From: Solirubrobacterales bacterium | GTDB taxonomy: Bacteria; Actinomycetota; Thermoleophilia; Solirubrobacterales; 70-9 | Assembly: GCA_025936755.1 (NCBI GenBank) | Contig: JAICSS010000009.1 | Coordinates: 1-64,000 of the forward strand | Direction: 5' to 3' | Length of the DNA stretch: 64,000 bases | Shown: positions 42,760-51,505 of the stretch, one piece after another | How positions within the stretch are numbered: position 1 is the first letter of the stretch | Layout of the letters: each line of letters begins with the position of its first letter | Program-made: the position numbers and the translations under genes | The notes under the pieces: generated by a model | Told to the model about the DNA's origin: nothing | The model's database searches: none | The model's input: only the letters and a program-made list of their open reading frames with translations

Positions 42760-44327
42760 GGGCAGCGACGGTAGACGACCCACGACTCGTTGCGGACCAC
42801 CTCTTCGAACCCCGGCGGAGGCGGGAAGGAGGCCCTGGTCGGGTCGTTGGGGTCGAGGATGAAGTTGTGGATGACGAAGGGGCTGGCGGGGGCGACGAAG
42901 TAGCCGCGCTTCGGCGTCCCTTCCTCGCTGGCGCTGACGATCTGCGTCGGCTCGATTTCGAGGCCGAAGGCGAGGCGGGGGACGGCGCGGTGGTTGGGGA
43001 CGGCGATCTTGCCGCAGACGGGCTCGAAGGCGCCGGCGTCGACGAGGTCGGTGAGGTCGTTCTCGATCCGGGCCTGGTTGGTGAGGTCGGTGTCGACGCG
43101 GGAGTCGAGGTCCCACTGGTTCGGGAGCCAGGCGACGAACATCAGGGCGATGAGGGCGGCAAAGACCTGCCAGGCGCGCCGGGCGGGATGGTCCGGCTCG
43201 AGCAGTCGCCAGCCGAGCAGCGCGAGGGCGACGAAGATCGAGAGGATCGCCGCCGCCAGCATCGTGTAGCGGGCGATGATCGCCAGGCCGGCGGCGCCGA
43301 GGAGGGCGAAGGCGAGCAGGGCGAGGAGAGCGGCGGCGATGCCGAGGATCGAGCGGCGGCGCAGGTAGAGGTAGCCGAGCACGACCCCGCCGAGGGCACC
43401 CACCATGCCTGGCCACTGCAGGACTTCGCCGAGGGCGCGGGGGCCGTAGAGGATCACGTCCACCGGGCCGGTGTGGCGGTTCAGGGTCTCTACGGTTTCT
43501 TTGGTGCCGGTCCAGGAGTAGGTGGGGCTGCCGGTGGTGATCAGGTCGAAGAGGGCCCAGAGGAGCGGGGCCGCTACTGCCAGGGCGATTAACGCGGGCG
43601 GGGGAGGGGAGAGGGCATCCCTTGCTCGGACAAAAGCCGACCTAATTAGGCCGGCTTTTTGAGTATCCGCCCGCTCAAGGGATGCCCTCTCCCCTGCTGC
43701 TTCGGAGCGTTGGCGGGATCCCGCTGGACTCCAAGCGAGATAGATCAGGTAGGCGATGGAGAAGAGCCAGGCCTCGGGTCTTAAGAGGCCGGCGAGGGCG
43801 AGGAGGGCTAGGACGGGCCAGCCGGCCTTTGGCTTCTTGGCCTCTAGGAGGAGGGCTCCGAGGCAGAGGGCGATGTAGGGGAGGTCGATGTAGGCGCGGA
43901 GGCCGTTGGAGAGGAAGGGGGCGCGGGTGAGGACGATCGCGGCGGCGAGGGCGCCGATCCAGCGGTCGAACCAGATCGTCCCGAGGCGGTAGACGAAGTA
44001 GCCGATCAGGGCAAGGGAGAGGTAGGCGAGGATCATCGTCACCGTGATCGCACCGTCGCCGAGCGGGGTCGAAACTAGGCCGATCAGGTCGGTCAGCGGG
44101 TGCGGGGTGGGCGGTAGGGCGGAGCCGTAGTCGGGACTGTCGAGGTGGGCGAGTTCGCGCCCCCAGACCAGGGCGTAGATCGTGTCGTAGTTGGGGAAGC
44201 CGTAGGGGAAGACGAGCAGCAGCGCCGCCGTCACCCCGGCGACCCAGGCGGCCGGCGTCAGCCAGCTGGAGACCCTCGATGGCACGCGCGGCACCGTATC
44301 GGGGACGGCAGAGGGCCGTGGATACAC
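42756..44327 (-). CDS. GT-C-like polytopic membrane protein (glycosyltransferase-type)
   Basis: 523 residues, about 10 TM helices to ~370 and a soluble C-terminal region with cysteines (VCGK...YRRC). The first outer loop starts NYDTIYALVWGRELAHLDSPDYG, with acidic residues as in PMT/ArnT GT-C enzymes that use polyprenyl-phosphate sugars. A 91-bp palindrome with a terminator-like centre lies in frame at residues ~212-241 (cytoplasmic loop). Coupled to the GH114 gene, suggesting a shared surface-polysaccharide role. The start overlaps the dnaX promoter region on the other strand. Confidence 0.8.
   Translation of the reverse strand: MYPRPSAVPDTVPRVPSRVSSWLTPAAWVAGVTAALLLVFPYGFPNYDTIYALVWGRELAHLDSPDYGSALPPTPHPLTDLIGLVSTPLGDGAITVTMILAYLSLALIGYFVYRLGTIWFDRWIGALAAAIVLTRAPFLSNGLRAYIDLPYIALCLGALLLEAKKPKAGWPVLALLALAGLLRPEAWLFSIAYLIYLAWSPAGSRQRSEAAGERASLERADTQKAGLIRSAFVRARDALSPPPPALIALAVAAPLLWALFDLITTGSPTYSWTGTKETVETLNRHTGPVDVILYGPRALGEVLQWPGMVGALGGVVLGYLYLRRRSILGIAAALLALLAFALLGAAGLAIIARYTMLAAAILSIFVALALLGWRLLEPDHPARRAWQVFAALIALMFVAWLPNQWDLDSRVDTDLTNQARIENDLTDLVDAGAFEPVCGKIAVPNHRAVPRLAFGLEIEPTQIVSASEEGTPKRGYFVAPASPFVIHNFILDPNDPTRASFPPPPGFEEVVRNESWVVYRRCP
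43605..43695. repeat. Palindromic element E4 with terminator-like centre, inside the GT-C gene
   Basis: Outer perfect 20-bp arms 43605-43624 and 43676-43695; inner perfect arms AAAAGCCG (43632-43639) and CGGCTTTT (43652-43659) followed by T on the plus strand, like a bidirectional intrinsic terminator. The host reading frame stays open through all 91 bases. Confidence 0.85.
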
Positions 44328-44341
44328 TGGCCTTCGAGCCG

Positions 44342-46036
44342 ATGAGCGAGTCGACTTCCCTCTACCGCCGTCACCGCCCCGGGTCCTTCGACGAGGTCGT
44401 CGGGCAGACCCACGTCGTCCGCACCCTGCGCAACGCGGTCGAGGGGGGCAAGGTCCACCACGCCTACCTCTTCGTCGGCTCCCGCGGCACCGGCAAGACC
44501 TCGATGGCGAAGATCCTCGCCCGCTCGCTGAACTGCGAGCGCGGCGGCCCGACGGTGACGCCGTGCGGCGAATGCGAGTCCTGCCTGACGATCGCCAGCG
44601 GCACCTCGGTCGACGTGATCGAGATGGACGCCGCCTCCAACCGCTCCGTCGACGACGTCCGCGACCTGCGCGAGCGCGTCGCCTACGCCCCCACCGGCGG
44701 CCGCTGGAAGGTCTACATCCTCGACGAGGCCCACATGCTGACCAAAGAGGCCTGGAACGCCTTCCTGAAGACGCTCGAGGAGCCGCCGCCGAACACCGTC
44801 TTCGTCCTCGCCACCACCGAGTCCCACAAGGTGATGGCGACGATCGCCGACCGCTGCCAGCGCTTCGACTTCCAGCGCCCCTCGCTGGAGCAGATCTCCG
44901 AGGTCCTGACCCGCGTCGCCGCCGCCGAGTCGATCGAGATCGAAGAGGGGGCCGTGGCGATGATCGCCCGCTCGGCCTCGGGCAGCTTCCGCGACGCCCT
45001 CGGCACCCTCGACCAGCTCGTCGCCTTCGGCGGCAGCCGGGTCGAGCTGAAGGACGTGCTGGAGATGCTCGGCGCCGCCGACGCCGACCTGCTCTTCGAG
45101 GCGGTCGACGCGGTCCTCGCCGAGGACCCGAAGGGCGTCCTGCTCGGAGTCGAGCGGATGGCCCGCTCCGGCCGCGACCCCTCCCAGTTCGCCCGCGACC
45201 TCCTCGCCCACCTGCGCCACCTCCTGATCGCCCAGACGACCGGCGAGGTCCCGACCGGCTTCGTCGTCACCGCCACCGACACCGCCCGCATGCAGGCCCA
45301 GGCCAGCGCGATCAAGCCGGCGAACCTGGTGCGGACGATCGACGAGCTGGCGAATGCGCTGACGGCTGTACGTGAGGGCGATGATGCGCGCCTGGCTGTG
45401 GAGATAGCTCTGCTGAAGGCGGCGCGGCCGGATCTCGACCCGGACACGGCCGGCTTGCTGCGGCGGATCGAGAGGTTGGAGGACGGGGGCACCCGGCCCG
45501 CGGGTCCTGTCACGGCAGGGGACCCCCCATCCCTTCCGGTAGCTAAAGCTTCCTCAGGGATGGTCCCCCCTACCGTGCCACCCGCGGGAGAGTCCGTTCC
45601 CCAGGACGACCCACCTCCAGCGGAAGAGGAAGAGGCTGAAGCGGCCCCTGAGGAAAGTCCTCCGCTGAGTGATGAGCTTTCGCTGGAGGAGATCCAGCGG
45701 GTCTGGCCAGCTGTGCTTCACAAGCTCTCGGAGACTGCCCCGGCTTTGGCGGCGACTTTGGAGGGGGCTCGTCCCGTCAGCTTTGGGGAGGAGGGACTGC
45801 AGGTCGGATTTCCTCCCGAAATGACCTTCAACAAGAAGAAGGCCGACAGCCCCGAGCGGCGCGACACTGTGGCGGCGGCGTTCGCTGCGGTGACGGGCAC
45901 GGGGCTGCGGCCCACTTATGTGGTCTTGGAGGGGGAGGCGCCGCCGGATACGCCGGCGCCGGGGAGCGAGGAGATCGACGAGGATCGGCTGCTGGAGCAG
46001 ATGAAGAGCGAGTTCGACGCGGAGGAGGTCGGTTAG
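44342..46036 (+). CDS. dnaX: DNA polymerase III gamma/tau subunit
   Basis: 564 residues. AAA+ clamp-loader ATPase: Walker A GSRGTGKT (46-53), zinc cysteines Cys65, Cys75, Cys78, Cys81, Walker B ILDEAH, then domain III to ~360, a linker and a C-terminal tau-like region. Start at 44342 (MSESTSLYRRHRP) is the conserved one; the frame is open upstream. The linker at residues ~385-415 is encoded by a palindromic element. No slippery frameshift site is obvious. Followed by ybaB and recR in the classic order. Confidence 0.95.
   Translation: MSESTSLYRRHRPGSFDEVVGQTHVVRTLRNAVEGGKVHHAYLFVGSRGTGKTSMAKILARSLNCERGGPTVTPCGECESCLTIASGTSVDVIEMDAASNRSVDDVRDLRERVAYAPTGGRWKVYILDEAHMLTKEAWNAFLKTLEEPPPNTVFVLATTESHKVMATIADRCQRFDFQRPSLEQISEVLTRVAAAESIEIEEGAVAMIARSASGSFRDALGTLDQLVAFGGSRVELKDVLEMLGAADADLLFEAVDAVLAEDPKGVLLGVERMARSGRDPSQFARDLLAHLRHLLIAQTTGEVPTGFVVTATDTARMQAQASAIKPANLVRTIDELANALTAVREGDDARLAVEIALLKAARPDLDPDTAGLLRRIERLEDGGTRPAGPVTAGDPPSLPVAKASSGMVPPTVPPAGESVPQDDPPPAEEEEAEAAPEESPPLSDELSLEEIQRVWPAVLHKLSETAPALAATLEGARPVSFGEEGLQVGFPPEMTFNKKKADSPERRDTVAAAFAAVTGTGLRPTYVVLEGEAPPDTPAPGSEEIDEDRLLEQMKSEFDAEEVG
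45497..45588. repeat. Palindromic element E5 inside the dnaX linker
   Basis: Arms from CCCGCGGGT (45497) to about 45534 and from about 45556 to CCCGCGGG (45588) pair with a few mismatches and indels, including CACGG...ATCCCT against AGGGAT...CCGTG. It encodes a Pro/Gly/Ser-rich flexible linker, so the insertion is tolerated. Confidence 0.75.
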
Positions 46037-46384
46037 GTGGCACGTGGAGGCGGTCCCGGAGGCTTCGACATCCAGGGCCTGATGAAACAGGCCCAGCAGA
46101 TGCAGGCGGAGATGCTGGAGGCGCAGGAGAAGCTGAAAGACGAGGTCGTCGAGGCCAGCGCCGGCGGCGGCATGGTCAAGGTGAAGATGGGCGGCGACCT
46201 GACCCTGCGGGAGATCGTCATCGACCCCGAGGCGATCGACCCCGAGGACGCGGAGCTGCTGCAGGAGATGGTCCAGGCCGCGGTAAACGAGGGCCTGCGC
46301 GCCGCCCAGGAGCTCGCCAGCTCGAAGATGGGCGGCATCGCCGGCGGCGACATGGGCGGCCTCGGCGGGATGCTGGGCGGTTGA
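46037..46384 (+). CDS. ybaB: YbaB/EbfC nucleoid-associated protein
   Basis: 115 residues. The characteristic LMKQAQQMQAEMLEAQEKL helix, VEASAGGGMVKVKM strand region and IDPEAIDPEDAELLQEMV helix, with a Gly/Met-rich tail. Dimeric DNA-binding protein. GTG start directly after the dnaX stop. Overlaps recR by four bases. Confidence 0.95.
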   Translation: MARGGGPGGFDIQGLMKQAQQMQAEMLEAQEKLKDEVVEASAGGGMVKVKMGGDLTLREIVIDPEAIDPEDAELLQEMVQAAVNEGLRAAQELASSKMGGIAGGDMGGLGGMLGG

Positions 46385-46983
46385 GCGAGGGCCCGGCACC
46401 GCTGGCGCGCCTGGTCGCCGAGCTCTCGCGGTTGCCGGGGATCGGCCAGCGGACCGCGCAGCGGCTCGCCTTCCACCTCCTGCGGGCCCCCGACGAAGAG
46501 GCGTTCGCCCTCGGCGACGCGATCCGCGAAGTCAAGGAGAAGGTCGGCCTCTGCGAGGAGTGCTTCAACCTCGCCGAGGGGCCGCAGTGCCGGATCTGCG
46601 CCGACCAGAATCGCGACCGGACGACGATCTGCGTGGTCGAGGAGCCGGCCGACGTGATCCCGATCGAGCGCACCCACGAATACCGCGGCCTCTACCACGT
46701 GCTCGGCGGCGCCCTCTCCCCGATCGACGGCATCGACGCCGAAGACCTGAAGATCGGCGAGCTGCGGCGGCGGGTCGAGCGCGGCGGCATCGGCGAGGTC
46801 GTGCTGGCGACCAACCCGACCACCACCGGCGAGGCCACCGCCCTCCACATCGCCGAGATGCTGCGCGGCGGCCAGGTGACGGTGACGCGCCTCGCCAGCG
46901 GCCTCCCGGTCGGCGCCGACCTCGAGCACGCCGACGAGGTGACCCTGGGGAAGGCGCTCGCGGGCCGAAGAAGCCTGGAATAA
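46381..46983 (+). CDS. recR: Recombination mediator RecR
   Basis: 200 residues. Helix-hairpin-helix LSRLPGIGQRTAQRLAFHLL, zinc C4 motif (CEEC...CRIC), Toprim domain (ICVVEEPADVIPIERTHEYRG) and the C-terminal TTTGEATALHIAEML. Loads RecA with RecO in gap repair. TTG start at 46381, coupled to ybaB. Confidence 0.96.
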   Translation: MSEGPAPLARLVAELSRLPGIGQRTAQRLAFHLLRAPDEEAFALGDAIREVKEKVGLCEECFNLAEGPQCRICADQNRDRTTICVVEEPADVIPIERTHEYRGLYHVLGGALSPIDGIDAEDLKIGELRRRVERGGIGEVVLATNPTTTGEATALHIAEMLRGGQVTVTRLASGLPVGADLEHADEVTLGKALAGRRSLE

Positions 46984-47075
46984 GCGGCACCGGACATCCG
47001 TCCTGGACGACCGTCGCGACGCAAATAGCGGCTTTTCGGGCTTCCGGCGTCCGCCGCTTTCGCCAAGGTCGATAT

Positions 47076-47870
47076 GTGCCTGACCAGTCGAGCTTCAACC
47101 GTCGCCGCGAAGACGGCTCCGCCGCCAGCCGGATCGCCCTCAAGGTGTCCGACTTCCACGCCGATCTTCTTGGCACGTTGCACGAGGAGCTTGGAACCAA
47201 TGGAGAGGATTTCGCCCGCGCTGCCCAGCGCTTGGCTGGGGAGTTCGGTTCGGTGACCGCTGCGGCGGTCGAGGCCGCGAACGGGGCGGGGCACCGGGAG
47301 GATGCCCTGGGGAGCAACGGCGGGGAGGGCTCCTCGGGCATCCCGCCGGTGTCCCTCGACGGCGCCTCGAGCTCGGTCGAAGAGCAGATCGAAGAACTTC
47401 CCAGCCTCTACCAGCCGGGCCACATGCGCCGGCGCCTGGAACAACTCTTGGAGACGAACCGCCGCTACGGGCACCCCTTCGGCCTCGCCGTCTTCGACGC
47501 CTCCGGCCCCGGCATCCGCCCCGGCGACGTCGCCGGCGGCCAGGAGACCGTGCTCTCGATCCTCGGCGCCGCCCTCCGCGACAGCATCCGCATCGTCGAC
47601 GAAGCCTTCCGCCTCGAAGAGGACGCGATCTGCGTCCTCGCCCCCAACATCGGCACCGTCGAAGGCGTCCAGATGTGCGAGCGGCTGCTCGGCCAGCTGG
47701 ACGACCTGGAGAGAGCGGGAGGGCTGCGGATCTGCATCTCGGCCGGGGTCGTCGCCTGCCCCGACCACGGCGCCGACGCCGAAGAACTTCTGCACAAAGC
47801 CGACGCGGCGATGTGGCGCGCCCGCGCGGTTGGACAGCCCGTAGGCGTGGGCCCCTTGCAAGATCGCTAA
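47076..47870 (+). CDS. Degenerate GGDEF-domain protein
   Basis: 264 residues. An N-terminal helical part (about 20-75) and a linker made partly by a palindromic repeat lead into a GGDEF-like fold (about 105-255: MRRRLEQLLETNRRYGHPFGLAVFDASG; SAGVVACPDHGADAEELLHKADAAMWRAR). The signature loop reads R-L-E-E-D-A-I instead of RxGGDEF, so cyclase activity is unlikely. It may bind nucleotide or act as a scaffold. GTG at 47076 is the best start I find; no strong ribosome site. Confidence 0.8.
   Translation: MPDQSSFNRRREDGSAASRIALKVSDFHADLLGTLHEELGTNGEDFARAAQRLAGEFGSVTAAAVEAANGAGHREDALGSNGGEGSSGIPPVSLDGASSSVEEQIEELPSLYQPGHMRRRLEQLLETNRRYGHPFGLAVFDASGPGIRPGDVAGGQETVLSILGAALRDSIRIVDEAFRLEEDAICVLAPNIGTVEGVQMCERLLGQLDDLERAGGLRICISAGVVACPDHGADAEELLHKADAAMWRARAVGQPVGVGPLQDR
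47295..47345. repeat. Palindromic element E3 inside the GGDEF-like gene
   Basis: Arms GGATGCCC...GGAGC (47300-47315) and GCTCCTCGGGCATCC (47329-47343) around AACGGCGGGGAGG, the same centre as E1 and E2. In frame, coding a Gly/Ser-rich linker. Confidence 0.75.
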
Positions 47871-47980
47871 CAGTTCCTGCGAAATCTGCCGATAACCGGT
47901 GTAAACCCGGGAATCGGGTGGGAGAATCTTCACCCGCCGCCGAATAGACGCGCAGTCCACCCGTTCGACCTCTTTATCCA

Positions 47981-48820
47981 ATGCCAGGAATCCGAACCAA
48001 CGCCGCCGCCGAAGTCCTCGGCGTAAGCCCGAACACCCTGCGCAGCTGGGAGCGCCGCTACGGCTACCCGACGCCGAAGCGGACCCAGGGCAACCACCGC
48101 AACTACGAGCTGGTCGAGCTGCAGACCCTGCGCGACGCGCTGGGGGAGACCGGCAACATCTCCTCGGCGATCGAGCTGGCGCGCCAGCGGCAGGCGGCGC
48201 CGGCCAACGACGGCAGCCTCTTCGCCGCCTTCGAGTCCTTCGACGAGTCCGCCGCCGACCGCGCGGTGGAGGAGAGCCTCGCCCTGCGCTCGCTCGAGCG
48301 CACGGTCGAGGAGCTGCTGCTGCCGGCGATCGACAAGCTCGCCGCCGACCCCGAGCGCGAGGCCGAGCTGGAGTTCGCCTCCCGCTGGGCGACCGGCTGG
48401 CTGCACGGCGCCCGCCGCCTCGCCTCCGCCGCCTCCCGCCCGGCCGGGATCCTGCTGCTCGACTCCAGCCACGGGCAGGACGCCGAGGAGGTCCACACCC
48501 AGGCCCTCGACCTCGCCCTGCGCCGCGCCGGCTTCCGCGTCCTCGTCCTCTCCAACGAGCTCGGCGACGACCGCCTCGGTCGCGCCCTCGACGCCCTCGA
48601 CCCCACCGCGATCGTCCTCTGCGGCCCCGGCGCCGACACCCAGGGCGCCGTCAAGCTGGTCCGCAAGATCCGCGAGCTCGGCTTCGTCGCCCCGCTTTAC
48701 GGCTTCCGCGCCGACGGCCTGATCGGCGCCGCCGTCCCCTCCGCCGGCCACATGCCGAGCGAGGTGACGGGGATGCTGAATTCAGATCTTCGGCGCCGCG
48801 CGGTTCAGGCTTTCGCCTGA
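47981..48820 (+). CDS. MerR-type regulator with CarH/LitR-like B12-binding-fold domain
   Basis: 279 residues. N-terminal MerR HTH (about 5-70: AAAEVLGVSPNTLRSWERRYGYPTP), then a four-helix part and a Rossmann-like cobalamin-binding-fold domain (about 165-275). In light-sensing CarH the cobalamin ligand lies in G-E-x-H-x-L-G; here the matching stretch is H-G-Q-D-A-E-E-V-H, without the ligand at the normal place, so B12 binding is doubtful. The 3' end overlaps the MMPL gene by 16 bases. ATG at 47981. Confidence 0.82.
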   Translation: MPGIRTNAAAEVLGVSPNTLRSWERRYGYPTPKRTQGNHRNYELVELQTLRDALGETGNISSAIELARQRQAAPANDGSLFAAFESFDESAADRAVEESLALRSLERTVEELLLPAIDKLAADPEREAELEFASRWATGWLHGARRLASAASRPAGILLLDSSHGQDAEEVHTQALDLALRRAGFRVLVLSNELGDDRLGRALDALDPTAIVLCGPGADTQGAVKLVRKIRELGFVAPLYGFRADGLIGAAVPSAGHMPSEVTGMLNSDLRRRAVQAFA

Positions 48821-50946
48821 GCGGCTGACGGCTCCGTCTCGGAGATCCCCCAGCGTTCATGCAGCCGCCGCAGCGGCGCCGGGGCCCACCAGTTCCACTT
48901 GCCGAGCAGCTCCATCAGCGCGGGGACCAGCAGGGCGCGGATGACGCTGGCGTCGATCAGGACCGCCAGGGCCGTGCCGACGCCGTTCTCCTTGATGAAG
49001 ATGATCTTCGAGGTGGCGAAGGCGGCCATCGCGACCGCGAAGAGCAGCGCCGCGGCGGTGACGATGCGGCCCGTCCGCTCCAGCCCGATCGCCACCGACT
49101 CCGAGTCCGAGGCGCCGTTGTCGCGCGCCTCCTTGATCCGCGAGAGCAGGAAGACCGCGTAGTCGGTGGAGAGGCCGAAGGCGACGGCGAAGAGCAGGAT
49201 CGGCATCGTCTGCTCGATCGCCCCCGGGCTCGAGTAGTCGAGGAAGCCTTCCAGCCGGCCGTCCTGGAAGATCAGCACCAGCAGCCCGAAGACGGCGCTG
49301 AGGTTGAGGAAGTTCATCAGCAGCGACTTGACCGGCAGCACCACCGAGCCGGTCATCAGGAAGAGGATCACCAGCGTCGCCCCGATCACGATCGCCAGCG
49401 CGATCGGCATGTGACGCGCGAGGCTCGACTGGAAGTCGACGAAGTCGGCGCTGGCGCCGCTGACCCGGACCGTGACGCCGGCGGGGGTCGGGAGGTCGCG
49501 GATCGTCTTCACCGTCGTCTGGCTGGCCTCCGAGACGAACGGGTGGGCGGAGACGGCCTGAACGGCGGTGACGCCGTGCTCCAGCCGCTGCGGCGGCGCC
49601 ACTTCGGCGACGCCGTCGACCCGGCGCACCGCCGCCGCGACCTCGGCCGCCGCCTTCGGGCCGCCGCCTTCGACGTCGAGCCAGATCGGCGTGTCGTGGA
49701 AGGGCGGGAACTGCTGCCTGACCGTGTCGTAGGCCTGGCGCGCGCTCGCCGACTCCGGCAGCACGGTCGGGTCTACGGTGTTGAACCTGATTCCGAAGAA
49801 CGGCAGCCCGAGGAGGATCAGGAAGAGGGCGCTGAGAGTGGCCACCGGGACCGGCCGCCGCATCACGAAGCGCGAGAGCCGGTACCAGAAGCCGTGCTGG
49901 GCCGGCCGCGCATCGGCCTCGGCCCGCCGCTGCAGGAACTTCGGCGCGCCGGCGTTGACCCGGTTGCCGAGCAGGGTCAGCACCGCGGGCAGCACGGTCA
50001 GCGAGATCAGCGCCGCGAACAGCGCCACCAGCGAGCCGCCGAGGCCCATCGAGTAGAGGAAGCGCTGCGGGAAGACGAGCAGCGCGGCGAGCGCCGCCGC
50101 CACCGTCAGCGAGGAGAAGAAGACGGTGCGCCCGGCGGTCGCCAGGACCCGGCGCATCGCCTCCAGCCCCGGCCCGCTCTTGGCGATCTCCTCGCGGTAG
50201 CGGGAGACGATGAAGAGGCTGTAGTCGATCGCCAGCCCCAGCCCGAGCGCGGTGGTCAGGTTGAGGGCGAAGATCGAGATCGAGCCGAATTCGCTGGCGA
50301 TCCGCAGGATCAGGAAGGTGCCGACGATCGCCAGGCCGCCGATCATCAGCGGCAGCACCGAGGCGACGAGGCTGCGGAAGAAGAGCAGCGAGAGCAGGAA
50401 GAGCAGCGGGAAGGCGAGCATCTCGGCCTTTTTCAGGTCTTCCTCGACCTGCTTGTTGACCTGCTCCTGGGCGACCGCGGAGCCGCCGACGACGACCCCC
50501 GGCTCTTCGTCGAGCTGGTCGGCGACGTCGGCGCCGACTTCCTGCAGTTCCTTGTCTTCGGTCGCCTTCAGCGCCACCGCGAAGTAGGTGGAGTCGCCGT
50601 CGCGGGAGACGAAGACGGGGGAGTGGGTGCTGTAGTAACCGGTGACCGAAGCGACGTCGGGGCGTTCGCGGACCTCGCGTTCGAGCGCGACCACGCGCTG
50701 CCTGGTCGCCGCCTTCGCGACCGGGGCGTTTTCGACGACGGCGATCACCGCCGGCACCCGCAGCCCGGCGTCCTCGAGCCGTTCCTGCGCCTTCACCGTC
50801 TCCGTGCTGGGGTCGTCGGCCCCGTAGGGGTCGAGCCGGCTGGCGACCGAGCCGCCGACCGCTCCGGCGACCAGGAAGAAGGCGATCGCCAGCAGGCCCA
50901 CCCGCTTGGCCCTGCCGTTCGCGAGCCGTGCCAGGGAGTCGAACAT
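48805..50946 (-). CDS. MMPL/RND-family membrane transporter
   Basis: 713 residues, 12 TM helices in two repeats of one TM, a large outer domain, and five TM (SIFALNLTTALGLGLAIDYSLFIVSRYREE and GLSTDYAVFLLSRIKEARD are the two D-Y hallmarks, with the conserved Asp-Tyr pair of MmpL proton relay). Exports lipids or drugs. ATG at 50946; start overlaps the padR stop by one base. PadR control is likely. Confidence 0.93.
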   Translation of the reverse strand: MFDSLARLANGRAKRVGLLAIAFFLVAGAVGGSVASRLDPYGADDPSTETVKAQERLEDAGLRVPAVIAVVENAPVAKAATRQRVVALEREVRERPDVASVTGYYSTHSPVFVSRDGDSTYFAVALKATEDKELQEVGADVADQLDEEPGVVVGGSAVAQEQVNKQVEEDLKKAEMLAFPLLFLLSLLFFRSLVASVLPLMIGGLAIVGTFLILRIASEFGSISIFALNLTTALGLGLAIDYSLFIVSRYREEIAKSGPGLEAMRRVLATAGRTVFFSSLTVAAALAALLVFPQRFLYSMGLGGSLVALFAALISLTVLPAVLTLLGNRVNAGAPKFLQRRAEADARPAQHGFWYRLSRFVMRRPVPVATLSALFLILLGLPFFGIRFNTVDPTVLPESASARQAYDTVRQQFPPFHDTPIWLDVEGGGPKAAAEVAAAVRRVDGVAEVAPPQRLEHGVTAVQAVSAHPFVSEASQTTVKTIRDLPTPAGVTVRVSGASADFVDFQSSLARHMPIALAIVIGATLVILFLMTGSVVLPVKSLLMNFLNLSAVFGLLVLIFQDGRLEGFLDYSSPGAIEQTMPILLFAVAFGLSTDYAVFLLSRIKEARDNGASDSESVAIGLERTGRIVTAAALLFAVAMAAFATSKIIFIKENGVGTALAVLIDASVIRALLVPALMELLGKWNWWAPAPLRRLHERWGISETEPSAAQAKA

Positions 50947-51494
50947 CACTTGCTCCTTTTCTCGGGAGCGGCATCGAGGAGCTGCGCCTCCATCCGCTCG
51001 CACCATTGGGCGAACCACTGCGTGAACTCGAGGCCGCCCCGCAGAACGATCATCGGGAACGGGTCCTCCAGCTCGCCTTTCATCTGCTCGATCGCCCGCA
51101 GCCGCTCGTAGATCGCGAGCCGCTGCGCCTTCATCGAGCGCAGGATCTCCAGCCCCTCCTCACGGGGCAGGGCGTCGGCGAAGAACAGCTTCAGCAGCCC
51201 TTCGTCGCGCATCTCGAAGGTCTGCGGCGGCTGTCGCAGCCAGGCCCGCAGCTCCTCCTCGCCGTCGGCGGTGATCTCGTACACCGTCCGCTTGCGGCTC
51301 CCCGTGGGGACGTCGGAGCCGACGATCAGGCCCGCTTCCGTCAGCCGCTTCAGCTCGGGGTAGATCTGGCCGTAGCTGGCCGCCCAGAAGAACCGGGTCG
51401 AGTTGTCGACCAGCGCTTTGATCTCGTACCCCGAGCGCGGTTCGCCGCGGACGAACCCGAGGATCACGTAGGCGGTCGCGTTCAGCTGCTCCAT
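50946..51494 (-). CDS. PadR-family transcriptional regulator
   Basis: 182 residues. Winged HTH (about 5-85: AYVILGFVRGEPRSGYEIKALVD; SYGQIYPELKRLTEAGLI) and a C-terminal dimerisation helix region. It is the first gene of the padR-mmpL operon. A perfect AT-rich palindrome (51506-51524) lies just upstream, the classic PadR autoregulatory operator type (ATAT-type). An efflux repressor that opens on substrate is the simplest reading. Confidence 0.93.
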   Translation of the reverse strand: MEQLNATAYVILGFVRGEPRSGYEIKALVDNSTRFFWAASYGQIYPELKRLTEAGLIVGSDVPTGSRKRTVYEITADGEEELRAWLRQPPQTFEMRDEGLLKLFFADALPREEGLEILRSMKAQRLAIYERLRAIEQMKGELEDPFPMIVLRGGLEFTQWFAQWCERMEAQLLDAAPEKRSK

Positions 51495-51505
51495 CTATCG
51501 CCACT

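Noticed and set aside
48859-51111. A 750-codon plus-strand open frame opposite the MMPL gene
   Set aside because: Highly charged, Arg/Asp/Gly-rich composition with no recognisable motif; it is the antisense shadow of the MMPL gene in GC-rich DNA. The same holds for long frames opposite 8258-10216, 14216-15721, 57496-59184 and the ABC exporter.
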